Made by a program: the position numbers and the translations under genes. Shown piece by piece: positions 33,612 to 42,139 of a DNA stretch of 64,000 nt. The stretch lies in NCBI GenBank assembly GCA_016303065.1, contig JAEDMJ010000004.1, positions 9,870 to 73,869 of the forward strand, in the 5' to 3' direction. The DNA comes from Clostridiales bacterium. GTDB lineage: Bacteria > Bacillota > Clostridia > Oscillospirales > QAMX01. Below the pieces are notes generated by a model that was given only the letters and a program-made list of their open reading frames with translations, was not told the origin of the DNA and made no database searches. Position 1 is the first letter of the stretch. Each line of letters opens with the position of its first letter.

Positions 33612-36404
33612 ATGATTGAAAAATATTCGGAAGAGCCGAAACCGGAATACCGGTCTCTGGCTTTCTGGTCGCTTAACGGGGAGCTCGCCGAGGACGAGCT
33701 TTTCAGACAGCTTCTTGAGTTCAAAATGGGCGGCTTCGGCGGAGTTTTCCTTCACGCGAGGGGCGCGCTCAGAACGCCGTATCTCTCAAATCTCTGGATG
33801 GAAAAGATGCATTACTGCATGAAGACCGCCGGAGAGCTTGGGCTTGAGGCGTGGATCTACGACGAGAACAACTGGCCGAGCGGCCGGGCGGAAGGCGCCG
33901 TGGAGAAGCTGGGCGGGAGGAATGTCTCAAAAAAGCTCTCGATGCTTTTTGCAGAGGAATTTCCCATGGCCGGGGAGGTTGCAAGGACTTCGGACGGAAA
34001 ATTTGCTTTCTGCGTCGGATACGGCGAAATGACAAACCAGCTCAGCCGGCGCACCACGGAGGACTTCATCGGAATTGTTTACGAGAGATATAAGAAGGAC
34101 TGCGGAGAGTTTTTCGGGAACGTCTGTCCGGGACTCTTTTTTGACGAACCGCAGTACGCCAGCGCGTATGACAGAAACGACTACGTTCCGTGGGCGGACG
34201 AGCTTCCGGACGTCTATTCCGAGCTTTGGAAAGAGGATATTCGGCCGGAGCTTCAATGCCTTTTTTCGGACGAAGGCGACTTTAGGCGCGTCAGAAAGCA
34301 GTTCTGGTATGCGGTGGCGGAGCTTTACGCCCGCTCCTGGGGACTGCCGATCTATCAGTGGTGCGGGGCAAACGGCCTGAAGCTCACCGGGCACTACGAG
34401 TGGGAAGACGACCTTAAAAACCAGATACGCTGTACCTCCGACGTGATGCGCCACTACGAATACGAGCATATTCCGGGGACGGACCAGCTCGGACTCGGCC
34501 TTTATGCGCCCTGGATTCATCTTCAGTGCGCCAGCGTTTCCCAGCAGCTTGGAAAAGAGCGCACGATGTGCGAGTGCTTCGGCGTCGGTGGACAGGGAGT
34601 TACGCCTCAGGAGCGGAGGTGGATGTACGGACTTTTGATGACGCGCGGCGTCGATATGTTTGTGCCGCACATCTCCCACTATTCCCTTGCGGGAGAAAAC
34701 AAGCGCGACTGTCCGCCGTACAACCAGTACCAGCAGCCCTGGTGGCACTACGGAAGGGCTTTGGAGGACGGAGTTGCGAAGGCCTGCCGGATCACCTCCG
34801 CGGGAACGGATTCCGTCAGCGTCTGCATACTCGACCCGATCGTGTCGGCCTGGTGCGGTTACAGGCCGGGGAACACGGAAAAGGCGGAAAAGCTTCAGAA
34901 AATATATGAGGAGCTCCACAACGCCCTTTCGGACAAAGGTGTTTACTTCCACTACGTCGGGGAGAGCTATTTCAGAAAATACGCGTCGGTGGAAAACGGA
35001 AAGCTGCGCCTTGGGCGCATGACCTACGACACGGTCATACTTCCCGGCGTCACGGACATGATGGAGTTTACGGCGGAGACGATCGCCGAATTCGTGAAAA
35101 CGGGAGGAAGGCTTTTTGCGGTTGAAACCGACTGGAACGGCGCGGTCCGCACGGATATCGGCGGGCTTGCCGGGATACTCGGAAGCGAGAGCGGACTGAA
35201 AGCGGACGGCCCCTGCTGGGTCAGGACTTTTGAGCTTGAGGGAAAGCTCTGCCGCCTTGCGGCAAACCCGGACAAATCCAAAGCCGTAAACATCTCCTTC
35301 CCGGGGAAAAACACAAGATTTACCGATACCGTGACGGGGGAGAGCTTCGTTCTCGGTCCGGACGGGACTTTCTGCCTTGCGGGCGGCGCGTTTGTGTTTG
35401 CCGAGGAGAGCGAAGAGGACGTCTCCGGAAGGAAGGACGCGAAATTTGACGAAAGCGTCGAAATATCCGGAGATTGGACTGTGGAGCCGAAGCTCCATCT
35501 GCGCGGGGAGACGAACTGTGCCAACCTTGACGTCTGCGCGCTTGAGATCGACGGCGGCGGCTGGAGTCCGGAGGGGTACACGGGCGACATACGGGCTGCC
35601 GCGGCAGAAGAGAAAAAGAAACGCAGCACGCCCGAATGGATTGCGGAGCACGGCGGAAAGCGCTCTTCCGACCAGGACAATATGCGCTGCCGCCTGAAAT
35701 ACTGCTTTGACGTGAAGAAAGTTCCCAAGGTTCTGTGCGCGGCGGTCGAAACCGGAGAGATATCCTCCGTGTATCTCAACGGGAAGAAGCTTGACAAAAC
35801 CGGCGGGTATTTCCTTGACCGGAGCTTTGTCTGTTATGACGCCGCGGCTGCGGTGAGGCCGGGAAGAAACGAGCTTGTGATCGTCTCCCTTCCGGGCCGC
35901 GATCCCCTGATCGTTGAGGACGCATATCTCGTCGGAAATTTCGGATGCTTTGTCGAAGACACGAACCGGGTCGTGCTCGGAGCGCCCCCGGCTTACGTTT
36001 CGGATACCTGCGCGCTGGAGAAAAACGGATTTCCGTTCTTTGCCGGAGAGCTCTGCCTCAAAAACAGCTTTGAACTGCCCGCGGGAACAGAGCGGGCGGA
36101 GCTGGAGCTCGAGGGAGTCTGCGCCGCGGCTTTGGCGGTGATCGTAAACGGCGAAGCCGCGGAGCCGCTCATCGGAGCGCCCTGGAAACGGGACGTTTCT
36201 TCCCTTGTGCGTTCCGGGACGAATACCGTGGAGATACGGGTCGTGAACACGCTCAGAAATCTCTTCGGCCCGCTGCACAACACCAGGGGCGAACGCGCCA
36301 GCGTTTCCGGAGGGGATTTCAACGACAAGCGCTTCTGGTCGGATGCGCCGGTGGTCATCCCGACGGGCTTTGAGCGCGCGTCTGTAAAAATCGGGAAATA
36401 CTGA
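33612..36404 (+). CDS. GH106-like alpha-L-rhamnosidase
   Basis: This 930-residue protein resembles glycoside hydrolase family 106 and related proteins. The N-terminus (FWSLNGELAEDELFRQL and GGFGGVFLHARG) leads into a TIM barrel with FFDEPQY and LGKERTMCECFG, which carry likely catalytic acidic residues. A C-terminal beta-sandwich begins around residue 700. No signal peptide is seen. It would act on rhamnose-containing oligosaccharides taken into the cell. AGGTGG precedes the start. The Dabb gene follows after 28 bases. Confidence 0.83.
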   Translation: MIEKYSEEPKPEYRSLAFWSLNGELAEDELFRQLLEFKMGGFGGVFLHARGALRTPYLSNLWMEKMHYCMKTAGELGLEAWIYDENNWPSGRAEGAVEKLGGRNVSKKLSMLFAEEFPMAGEVARTSDGKFAFCVGYGEMTNQLSRRTTEDFIGIVYERYKKDCGEFFGNVCPGLFFDEPQYASAYDRNDYVPWADELPDVYSELWKEDIRPELQCLFSDEGDFRRVRKQFWYAVAELYARSWGLPIYQWCGANGLKLTGHYEWEDDLKNQIRCTSDVMRHYEYEHIPGTDQLGLGLYAPWIHLQCASVSQQLGKERTMCECFGVGGQGVTPQERRWMYGLLMTRGVDMFVPHISHYSLAGENKRDCPPYNQYQQPWWHYGRALEDGVAKACRITSAGTDSVSVCILDPIVSAWCGYRPGNTEKAEKLQKIYEELHNALSDKGVYFHYVGESYFRKYASVENGKLRLGRMTYDTVILPGVTDMMEFTAETIAEFVKTGGRLFAVETDWNGAVRTDIGGLAGILGSESGLKADGPCWVRTFELEGKLCRLAANPDKSKAVNISFPGKNTRFTDTVTGESFVLGPDGTFCLAGGAFVFAEESEEDVSGRKDAKFDESVEISGDWTVEPKLHLRGETNCANLDVCALEIDGGGWSPEGYTGDIRAAAAEEKKKRSTPEWIAEHGGKRSSDQDNMRCRLKYCFDVKKVPKVLCAAVETGEISSVYLNGKKLDKTGGYFLDRSFVCYDAAAAVRPGRNELVIVSLPGRDPLIVEDAYLVGNFGCFVEDTNRVVLGAPPAYVSDTCALEKNGFPFFAGELCLKNSFELPAGTERAELELEGVCAAALAVIVNGEAAEPLIGAPWKRDVSSLVRSGTNTVEIRVVNTLRNLFGPLHNTRGERASVSGGDFNDKRFWSDAPVVIPTGFERASVKIGKY

Positions 36405-36432
36405 TAATATGTAAAGAAAGGCTTGGACAAAA

Positions 36433-36729
36433 ATGATAAAACACATTGTTTTCTGGAAATTAAAGGACGAGGCCGAGGGCAAAACAAAGGCCGAAAACAT
36501 TGCGGTGATAAAGGAGATGCTTGAGAGGCTGGTCGGGATCGTTCCGGGACTTCTGTCCGCCCAGGTCGGAGCAAACGTGAACGGCGGCGAATACGACGCC
36601 TGTCTCGTTTCGGAGTTTGAGAGCATGGAAGCCCTTCACGCCTATGACTCCCATCCCGAGCACCTGAAAGTCAGAGCCTTTGTAAAGGCCGTGCGGGTTT
36701 CAAGAACCAGCGTCGATTACGAAATGTGA
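36433..36729 (+). CDS. Dabb (stress-responsive A/B barrel) domain protein
   Basis: This 98-residue dimeric alpha/beta-barrel protein starts MIKHIVFWKLKDEAEG and ends with the YDSHPEHLKVRAFVK block typical of Dabb proteins. The family includes small enzymes and proteins of unknown role, often next to sugar-degrading genes. It is in the same unit as the GH106-like gene. Function is unassigned. Confidence 0.88.
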   Translation: MIKHIVFWKLKDEAEGKTKAENIAVIKEMLERLVGIVPGLLSAQVGANVNGGEYDACLVSEFESMEALHAYDSHPEHLKVRAFVKAVRVSRTSVDYEM

Positions 36730-36737
36730 CAAAAAAG

Positions 36738-36772
36738 CTCACCGGACGTAAAAACGTCCGGTGAGTTTTTTT
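36738..36772. terminator. Strong terminator after the Dabb gene
   Basis: A perfect 12-bp stem (CTCACCGGACGT against ACGTCCGGTGAG) has an AAAA loop and a run of seven T. An A-run on the left also allows use by the convergent gene. Confidence 0.92.
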
Positions 36773-36833
36773 GCGTTTTTTTTTAGCTTTTTGCCTGTGA
36801 AAACTCCGGTTTCGGAACTTTCGGCGGAGACGG

Positions 36834-38981
36834 TCAGCGAAGCCCCTGGAAGATGAGCTCTTCGATGTCGGCAAGCCCGACGTCGCCGTCGGCGCCTTCT
36901 TCGGAGATGAGTCCGTTATAGCGGCCGACCCAGTAGGGCATATTAAGGTTGTAGGTCTTGCTGAGTCCGGCGCGGTGGCTGGGGTGTCTTCCGCCGGCGC
37001 AGGTGTAAACATTGCTGCCGAAGTCTCCGCGCTCGTCAAAGCTGAGGGCGCAGGGCGTGTCCTCGTCGTACCAGAGAATGCGGTCGTTCGCGGTCAGGCC
37101 GGGACGGGTGCGGTTGTCGATAAAGACTTCGCGCGGGTCGACGGGGAAGTGTCCCAGCTGCCAGGCGAGCATTTCGGAACAGGTTCTTCCGAAGGCGTCG
37201 CGCTGTTCGGTTTCGGGATTGAGAAGCTGCCAGACAAGGCACCATTCGACGTCGCGGGAGTACTTCAGGAATTTCCACCAGGACTCCGCGCCGACGCGGT
37301 ATTTCTCCAGAAGGACGGGATCGTCCTCGAGCTGGCAAAGGGTGTAGTAAGCGAGGGCGGCCATGCGGATGTCGGAGTAGTTGGCGTCCTGGACGACGGC
37401 GCGGAAGGTTTCTTTTTCGGAAAGGGGACGTCCCGCTTCTTTTTCCGCGGCGCGGGCATAGCGCTCGTAGTATTCGCCGAGAAGGTCGGCGTAGCGGTAG
37501 GGCTCTTCAAGGGCGAGAGTTCTGTACACCTTCTCCCACTTTTCGTCGCCGGTGACATGGGAGGCGACCTTGAAGCACTGGAGAAGAATGGCGGTGCCGA
37601 GCGGCGCGTCGCTGATGCCGTAGCTTCCGCTGTTCATGTAATAGGCGCGGTCCATTCTTGCCCAGGAGGTGGGCTGGCCGCCGCAGTCGATGTGGCAGAA
37701 ATCGTTGTCCAGAAGGTGCTGGGCATGGCGCGCGGCGATGACGCTTATGATCTCGCGGAGCTCGGGGTCTTCCGGTCCGAGTATGTCGTAGGCCAGATGC
37801 CAGAGCGCGTAGTGTCCCACAAGCTCGTCGTTGGAGGTGTCGGTCTTATAGGTGATGTCGTCGTCCCCAAAGCCCTCGCAGGTGTAGAGGCGGCGCAGTC
37901 TTTCCGGAATTTCAAGGGAGCTGTCGACGGAGTGGAGGGCGGGAATATCGTCGCCCTTCCAGGTCTCGGAGGGAACGCGCACGGAGATGAGCTTTCCCTC
38001 CGGGGTGAACTTTTTGCGGAGGAAGACGCCGTCGTCATAGTCGGGCTCGTCGTCGGGTGAATTGACGTGATAGCTTCTTGCGATATAGCCTTCAACATTG
38101 CGGAAGACGATCTCCGGCATGGCGTTGCTCTCCGCCCAGTCGGAGGGAACGGCGGGGGTCGGAGTGAACTCCACAAAGCCGACGGGGCCCTTTTCCGGAA
38201 CGCCGACGTCGGGGTTGCCGCCCTGCTTGAGATAGGCCTTGCTGGACTTGTTGTTTCCGGGGTTGTTGTATCTTATGACGGCGGGAACGGAGCCTTTCCA
38301 GCCGGGGATGTAGGCAAGCAGCAGGCAGGCTTCGGTCCAGAGCATTGCAAGCTCACGGGCGCGCTTGAGCTCCTCGGGAGAGGCTTTTCCGCTGTCGCGC
38401 AGAACGGCATAGCGGCAGAGATCGCCCATGGCGAAAATGGAGGTCCAAAGTCCGTCGTTGTCTGACCATTCGCCGCGGAAGGTTTTTTTGCTTTCGTCCC
38501 ACATACCTCCGCTGAGCATGCCGCGGCGGGACATATATTTGTAGTTGATCTCGGAAAGAAGCTCGGTCTTGCGCTTTACGGACATGGAGCGCATTGCAAT
38601 GTGGCTCAGTCCCGTCCCGGTAAGGACCCACACGCCGTTGTCGCCGTCGGAAGAGGCGGCCTTCACCGAGTTGTCGCGGAGATAGGCGCAGGCGCGGAAG
38701 CACTGTACGCGGTCAAGCGGTTCCGGGTTTTCTGCGTCGATAAGCCAGAGGCCTTCGTTTGTGCCGAGCCAGAGCTTTTTGCCGTCGCGGCAGATGCAGG
38801 TGACGGCGCTGGCGGAAATATAAGCCGGGAGTTTTTCGACTTCTGCCGGTGAAAGGGTGCTGTGCGGAAGAGCTTTGAGTTCTGCTTCCTTTTCAGGATT
38901 TTCTCCCAAAGGCCACGAAAGAGTCATTCTTTGGAGAGTTTCTCGGACGGGCGTCGCTTTGCCCCGGTAATCGCGTTTCAT
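36834..38981 (-). CDS. Large protein of unknown function with propeller-like N-terminus
   Basis: This 715-residue protein has no signal peptide. Residues of about 60-140 carry two propeller-type repeats (KKLWLGTNEGLWLID and DNGVWVLTGTGLSHI). The rest is rich in aromatic and acidic residues and looks like an alpha/alpha toroid, with motifs such as HIDCGGQPTSWARMDR and DANYSDIRMAALAYYTLCQ. The fold and neighbours suggest a carbohydrate-active or sugar-binding role (inference). The ATG at 38981 has AAAGGAAG upstream; the longer frame lacks a site. I do not recognise a characterised family. Confidence 0.7.
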   Translation of the reverse strand: MKRDYRGKATPVRETLQRMTLSWPLGENPEKEAELKALPHSTLSPAEVEKLPAYISASAVTCICRDGKKLWLGTNEGLWLIDAENPEPLDRVQCFRACAYLRDNSVKAASSDGDNGVWVLTGTGLSHIAMRSMSVKRKTELLSEINYKYMSRRGMLSGGMWDESKKTFRGEWSDNDGLWTSIFAMGDLCRYAVLRDSGKASPEELKRARELAMLWTEACLLLAYIPGWKGSVPAVIRYNNPGNNKSSKAYLKQGGNPDVGVPEKGPVGFVEFTPTPAVPSDWAESNAMPEIVFRNVEGYIARSYHVNSPDDEPDYDDGVFLRKKFTPEGKLISVRVPSETWKGDDIPALHSVDSSLEIPERLRRLYTCEGFGDDDITYKTDTSNDELVGHYALWHLAYDILGPEDPELREIISVIAARHAQHLLDNDFCHIDCGGQPTSWARMDRAYYMNSGSYGISDAPLGTAILLQCFKVASHVTGDEKWEKVYRTLALEEPYRYADLLGEYYERYARAAEKEAGRPLSEKETFRAVVQDANYSDIRMAALAYYTLCQLEDDPVLLEKYRVGAESWWKFLKYSRDVEWCLVWQLLNPETEQRDAFGRTCSEMLAWQLGHFPVDPREVFIDNRTRPGLTANDRILWYDEDTPCALSFDERGDFGSNVYTCAGGRHPSHRAGLSKTYNLNMPYWVGRYNGLISEEGADGDVGLADIEELIFQGLR

Positions 38982-39141
38982 TTTTTGTTGTCTTCCTTTC
39001 AGGGAATAAAATGCAGGCAGAAGCCTTTTCCCGACAGAAAGTATACCATCTTGTCGGAGACATGTCAACCGGCTTTTACAGTTTACAAATCAGTGCTTGA
39101 ATGCGGCGCGGAAAACTGGTATCATATCAGCGGTGATAAAA

Positions 39142-39630
39142 ATGACGAAAACAAATGCGATGCGTCTGCTTGGACAGGCCGGTATAGATTTTGAAACAAT
39201 GGAATATGACTATGACGAGAACGACCTGAACGGTCTCCACGCGGCGGAAAGAACGGGTATGCCCCCGGACCAGGTGTTCAAAACGCTTGTGGCAAGGGGG
39301 AACAGGCGCGGGATACTCGTATTCTGCGTTCCGGTGAGCGCGGAGCTGGACTTGAGAAAAGCGGCCGCGGCCGCCGGGGACAAGAGCGCGGAGCTTATAC
39401 ACGTCAAGGAGCTCCTTCCGCTTACGGGATATATCCGCGGAGGCTGTTCTCCCGTCGGAATGAAAAAAAAGTACCCCGTGTTTATCGACGAATCCGCCGT
39501 GCTGTACGACCGGATCGGCATAAGCGCGGGCGAGCGGGGAGTTCAGCTTGCGCTCTCTCCGGAGGACCTTGTAAGCTTTACCGAGGCGGAGCTTGCCGAT
39601 CTGACGGCGTCTGCGGCGGCGAAAAAATAA
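39142..39630 (+). CDS. ybaK: YbaK-type aminoacyl-tRNA deacylase
   Basis: This 162-residue protein matches YbaK, which hydrolyses mischarged Cys-tRNA(Pro). Recognisable parts are DQVFKTLVARGN with the essential lysine, the GYIRGGCSPVGMKKKYPVFID core and the final segment before LALSPEDLV. The domain acts in trans on tRNA released from prolyl-tRNA synthetase. The ATG at 39142 (MTKTNAMRLL) fits the family start. It lies 20 bases upstream of the LOG-family gene. Confidence 0.92.
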   Translation: MTKTNAMRLLGQAGIDFETMEYDYDENDLNGLHAAERTGMPPDQVFKTLVARGNRRGILVFCVPVSAELDLRKAAAAAGDKSAELIHVKELLPLTGYIRGGCSPVGMKKKYPVFIDESAVLYDRIGISAGERGVQLALSPEDLVSFTEAELADLTASAAAKK

Positions 39631-39650
39631 GACGAAAGGAATTCTGAAAA

Positions 39651-40226
39651 ATGAGGATTTGTGTTTACGGTGCGTCCAGCGACGATATCGACGCGGTGTA
39701 TATCAAAACTGCGGAAGAGCTCGGTGAAAAAATGGCAAAAAGAGGACACAGTCTTGTCTTCGGCGGGGGCGCCACCGGTCTCATGGGCGGCGCCGCCAGG
39801 GGGATCTTGAAAGCCGGGGGAGAGCTTGTGGGTATCGCTCCGAAATTTTTCGACGTGCCGGGAGTTCTCTGTAAGTCCTGCACCGAGTTTTTTTTCACGG
39901 AGACGATGCGGGAACGCAAGCAGCTTATGGAGGATATGTCCGACGCCTTTGTCGTCGTTCCCGGAGGGATCGGAACATATGAGGAATTTTTCGAGATGCT
40001 GACCCTCAAACAGCTTGGACGCCACAAAAAGGCGATCGCGGTTTTGAACACCGGGGGCTATTACGACACGGTCGGGGATTTGATGAAAAAAACCGTCGAA
40101 AAGGGCTTTATGAAGCCGGAATGCCTGGGTCTTTACAGCAGTTTTGACAGCGTGGACGGGCTTTTGGACTTCATTGAGGGGTATGATCTTCTGTCCGTGA
40201 ATACGGACGGCCTGAAAAACATATAG
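39651..40226 (+). CDS. LOG/TIGR00730 family Rossmann-fold phosphoribohydrolase
   Basis: This 191-residue protein has the lysine-decarboxylase-like LOG fold: VFGGGATGLMGGAARG near the N-terminus and the diagnostic PGGIGTYEEFFEML motif. Family members cleave ribose 5-phosphate from nucleoside monophosphates, including cytokinin precursors. In gut anaerobes the role is probably nucleotide housekeeping. It is co-directional with ybaK. Confidence 0.92.
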   Translation: MRICVYGASSDDIDAVYIKTAEELGEKMAKRGHSLVFGGGATGLMGGAARGILKAGGELVGIAPKFFDVPGVLCKSCTEFFFTETMRERKQLMEDMSDAFVVVPGGIGTYEEFFEMLTLKQLGRHKKAIAVLNTGGYYDTVGDLMKKTVEKGFMKPECLGLYSSFDSVDGLLDFIEGYDLLSVNTDGLKNI

Positions 40227-40256
40227 CGCTTTTGGCGTTTTTTTACAAAAAAGACC

Positions 40257-40285
40257 TTGACAAGAAACCGGTATTATGATATTAT
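40257..40285 (+). promoter_or_regulatory. Sigma-A promoter
   Basis: A perfect TTGACA (40257-40262) and TATTAT (40280-40285) are 17 bases apart, about 45 bases upstream of the membrane protein gene. Confidence 0.8.
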
Positions 40286-40329
40286 TCTGATGTCTGATAC
40301 TGTGAGCTGTTGCAAGGAGGATTATTATA

Positions 40330-40824
40330 ATGGCTGAAAGCGAACACATGGAAAAGGCACAGATTGTTTACAACACAGTTATCAAGAGAGAGCGTCTCTC
40401 CGGATGGCTTTGGCTGATATGGGGTGTTCTTGCCCTTGGCGGCGGTATTGTTTGGAGAATTCTTTTTAACCGGAATCTTGAAAGCAGCAAAGCCGCGTTT
40501 GAGGCGGCCTGGGTCGAGGGTTCGAGAACCTGGATACAGCATGAAGCCACTGTCAACTTCATCACCGGGATTCTGATCTTCGCCGGCGCGCTTGCCCTCA
40601 TCATGGCTGTTTTCCGCTTCGCATACGCCTGGGACATGAAGCGCGATCCCGTCGGAATTTACAGCCATTACCAGATGCGTCTTAAAGCGCGCATCGTTTT
40701 CCTCGTCCTCGGTCTTGGCGGCGGAACTCTTATCGCGATTTTCGATATCCTGACGAGAAAGTACGTTGTTGAAAACAGAGAGTCCCTCATTCATATCGTC
40801 AACAACCATTTTGCAAACGCATAA
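40330..40824 (+). CDS. Small membrane protein of unknown function
   Basis: This 164-residue protein has three hydrophobic segments (LWLIWGVLALGGGIVW, FITGILIFAGALALIMAVF and IVFLVLGLGGGTLIAIF) separated by charged loops, with an N-terminal cytoplasmic-looking stretch. I recognise no family. It is a single-gene unit with its own promoter, an AAGGAGG ribosome site and a strong terminator, suggesting regular expression. Confidence 0.75.
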   Translation: MAESEHMEKAQIVYNTVIKRERLSGWLWLIWGVLALGGGIVWRILFNRNLESSKAAFEAAWVEGSRTWIQHEATVNFITGILIFAGALALIMAVFRFAYAWDMKRDPVGIYSHYQMRLKARIVFLVLGLGGGTLIAIFDILTRKYVVENRESLIHIVNNHFANA

Positions 40825-40846
40825 AACTCTATCCGGTAAAATACGA

Positions 40847-40892
40847 AGAGCCGTCCGCGTCCTATAAAGACGCCGGACGGCTCTCTTTTTTT
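40847..40892. terminator. Rho-independent terminator
   Basis: The stem AGAGCCGTCCG against CGGACGGCTCT (plus inner GTC/GAC pairing) is followed by CTTTTTTT. Confidence 0.9.
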
Positions 40893-41060
40893 GCTGTTTG
40901 TCAGCGTTTGGGGCAGAGAAAAAACGCATTTGCGGAGCGGGTCTTTGGGGAAAAAGCCGCTTCGGCACCGCCTTTCGCCGGTGAGCCCGGCCCATTCCGC
41001 GCGCAGACAGGCTGGCGCTTTGACGCTTTATCTTTTTCACAATCTGTGCCTCTGAAGCTT

Positions 41061-41708
41061 TCAGGGGCGATGTGAAGCGGCCTTTGAAAGCCCGGAAGCA
41101 AGCTCTTCTGCGTCGATTCGGGTGAGGGAGAGGGAGATTTCCGTGTAGGAAGAGACCGCGATGCAAAGACCGTCCGCCTCGAGTGTTTCCGTGAAGGCGA
41201 GCTTTTCGCCGGAAAGAGAAAAAATACCTCCGCCGTTTTCCGAAAAACTCCGCATATCGCGCCGGAGACCTTCTCCGGTGAGTTTTAAGTAGCTTTCCTT
41301 TGCGACCCATTTCCGAACCGGAGCCGCCGCGCTTTCGCCCGGGGCGAGGATTCGCCGGAGAACTCCGTCGGAAACGGCGCGGTCGGTGCGTTCGGCATCG
41401 ACGCCGACATCGGCGTCTGAAACCGCGCAGAGGGCGGCGCCGGAACAGTGGGAGAGGGAGAAATAAGGCGGCGGGCAGGGAAAAGCGGGTTTTCCGTTTT
41501 CGCCGCGGATATAGACGGGCGGGACGGAAAGCCCGCGATCCAAAGCCGCGGCGCAGAGCGCCAGTTCGGCCGCCAGCGAGAGCTGTTTTCCTTCGCGCCC
41601 GGCAATCCGGCGGAGTCTGGAGCGTCTTTCGGGACTTGCAAAGCTTTGCCAGAGAGGGGATTCGGGGTCGAGTCCGGAGGCGGGCATTATGTAGAGCCGG
41701 CAGTTCAT
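41061..41708 (-). CDS. Sfp-type 4'-phosphopantetheinyl transferase
   Basis: This 215-residue enzyme attaches phosphopantetheine from CoA to carrier-protein serines. Sfp-type motifs are present: FSLSHCSGAALCAV, GVDAERTD with the magnesium-binding acidic residues, and RKWVAKESYLKLTGEG. Its ATG overlaps the LRAT gene stop by four bases. It is the last gene of the operon that contains the carrier-domain ligase at 43439-45376, which is probably its substrate. This type is typical of secondary metabolism rather than the housekeeping AcpS. Confidence 0.92.
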   Translation of the reverse strand: MNCRLYIMPASGLDPESPLWQSFASPERRSRLRRIAGREGKQLSLAAELALCAAALDRGLSVPPVYIRGENGKPAFPCPPPYFSLSHCSGAALCAVSDADVGVDAERTDRAVSDGVLRRILAPGESAAAPVRKWVAKESYLKLTGEGLRRDMRSFSENGGGIFSLSGEKLAFTETLEADGLCIAVSSYTEISLSLTRIDAEELASGLSKAASHRP

Positions 41709-42109
41709 TTTTTCAGGGACGCGAAAAAACCGCGGCGTTTTTTCTCCGGGCCGCAGCTTTGACCGTAGAGACAGCGGTTTGCAAAGTGAAGGCAGTTGGT
41801 TGTCATGACGTTGTAGCCCTTTTCGCCGACGGCGCCGAGCGCGCGGCGGGATGTTTCTTCGGCAGAAAAGGTATACTTTCTTTCGCCGAACGAAAGCCTG
41901 AGACACTCCACAAAGCCTCCGGCGGCAAAACCGGAAAGATCCGTCACCTGGACGGAAGCGGAAGACGGATCGTCGGGGCCGTCTCCGTTCGCGGTGGCAA
42001 AGTGGACAAGCCTGTCCGGTGCGACGCAGATACCGTAGTGGAAGTATTTTCCGCGGTTCACCCGAACCTGTTCGCCGGGCACGGGCTTTTTCACGATCCA
42101 TACAGACAT
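41705..42109 (-). CDS. LRAT-domain protein (NlpC/P60-like fold)
   Basis: This 134-residue protein matches the lecithin:retinol acyltransferase fold. A candidate triad is visible: His24 in KYFHYGICV, His36 in RLVHFA and Cys106 in TTNCLHFANRC, the same order and spacing as in LRAT/HRASLS enzymes. Eukaryotic members move an acyl chain from phospholipids through a thioester; bacterial ones are mostly uncharacterised. There is no signal peptide or membrane anchor. The operon context points to an acyl-transfer step with the PlsC and carrier-ligase proteins (inference). GGAGG lies before the start. Confidence 0.82.
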   Translation of the reverse strand: MSVWIVKKPVPGEQVRVNRGKYFHYGICVAPDRLVHFATANGDGPDDPSSASVQVTDLSGFAAGGFVECLRLSFGERKYTFSAEETSRRALGAVGEKGYNVMTTNCLHFANRCLYGQSCGPEKKRRGFFASLKK

Positions 42110-42139
42110 CGTTGTGTTCCTCCTTTTTTGGGGGCGGGA

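Noticed and set aside
33927..36626. 899-codon open frame on the minus strand
   Set aside because: It is fully antisense to the well-supported GH106-like gene, has no recognisable motif and is low-complexity; it arises from high-GC codon use.
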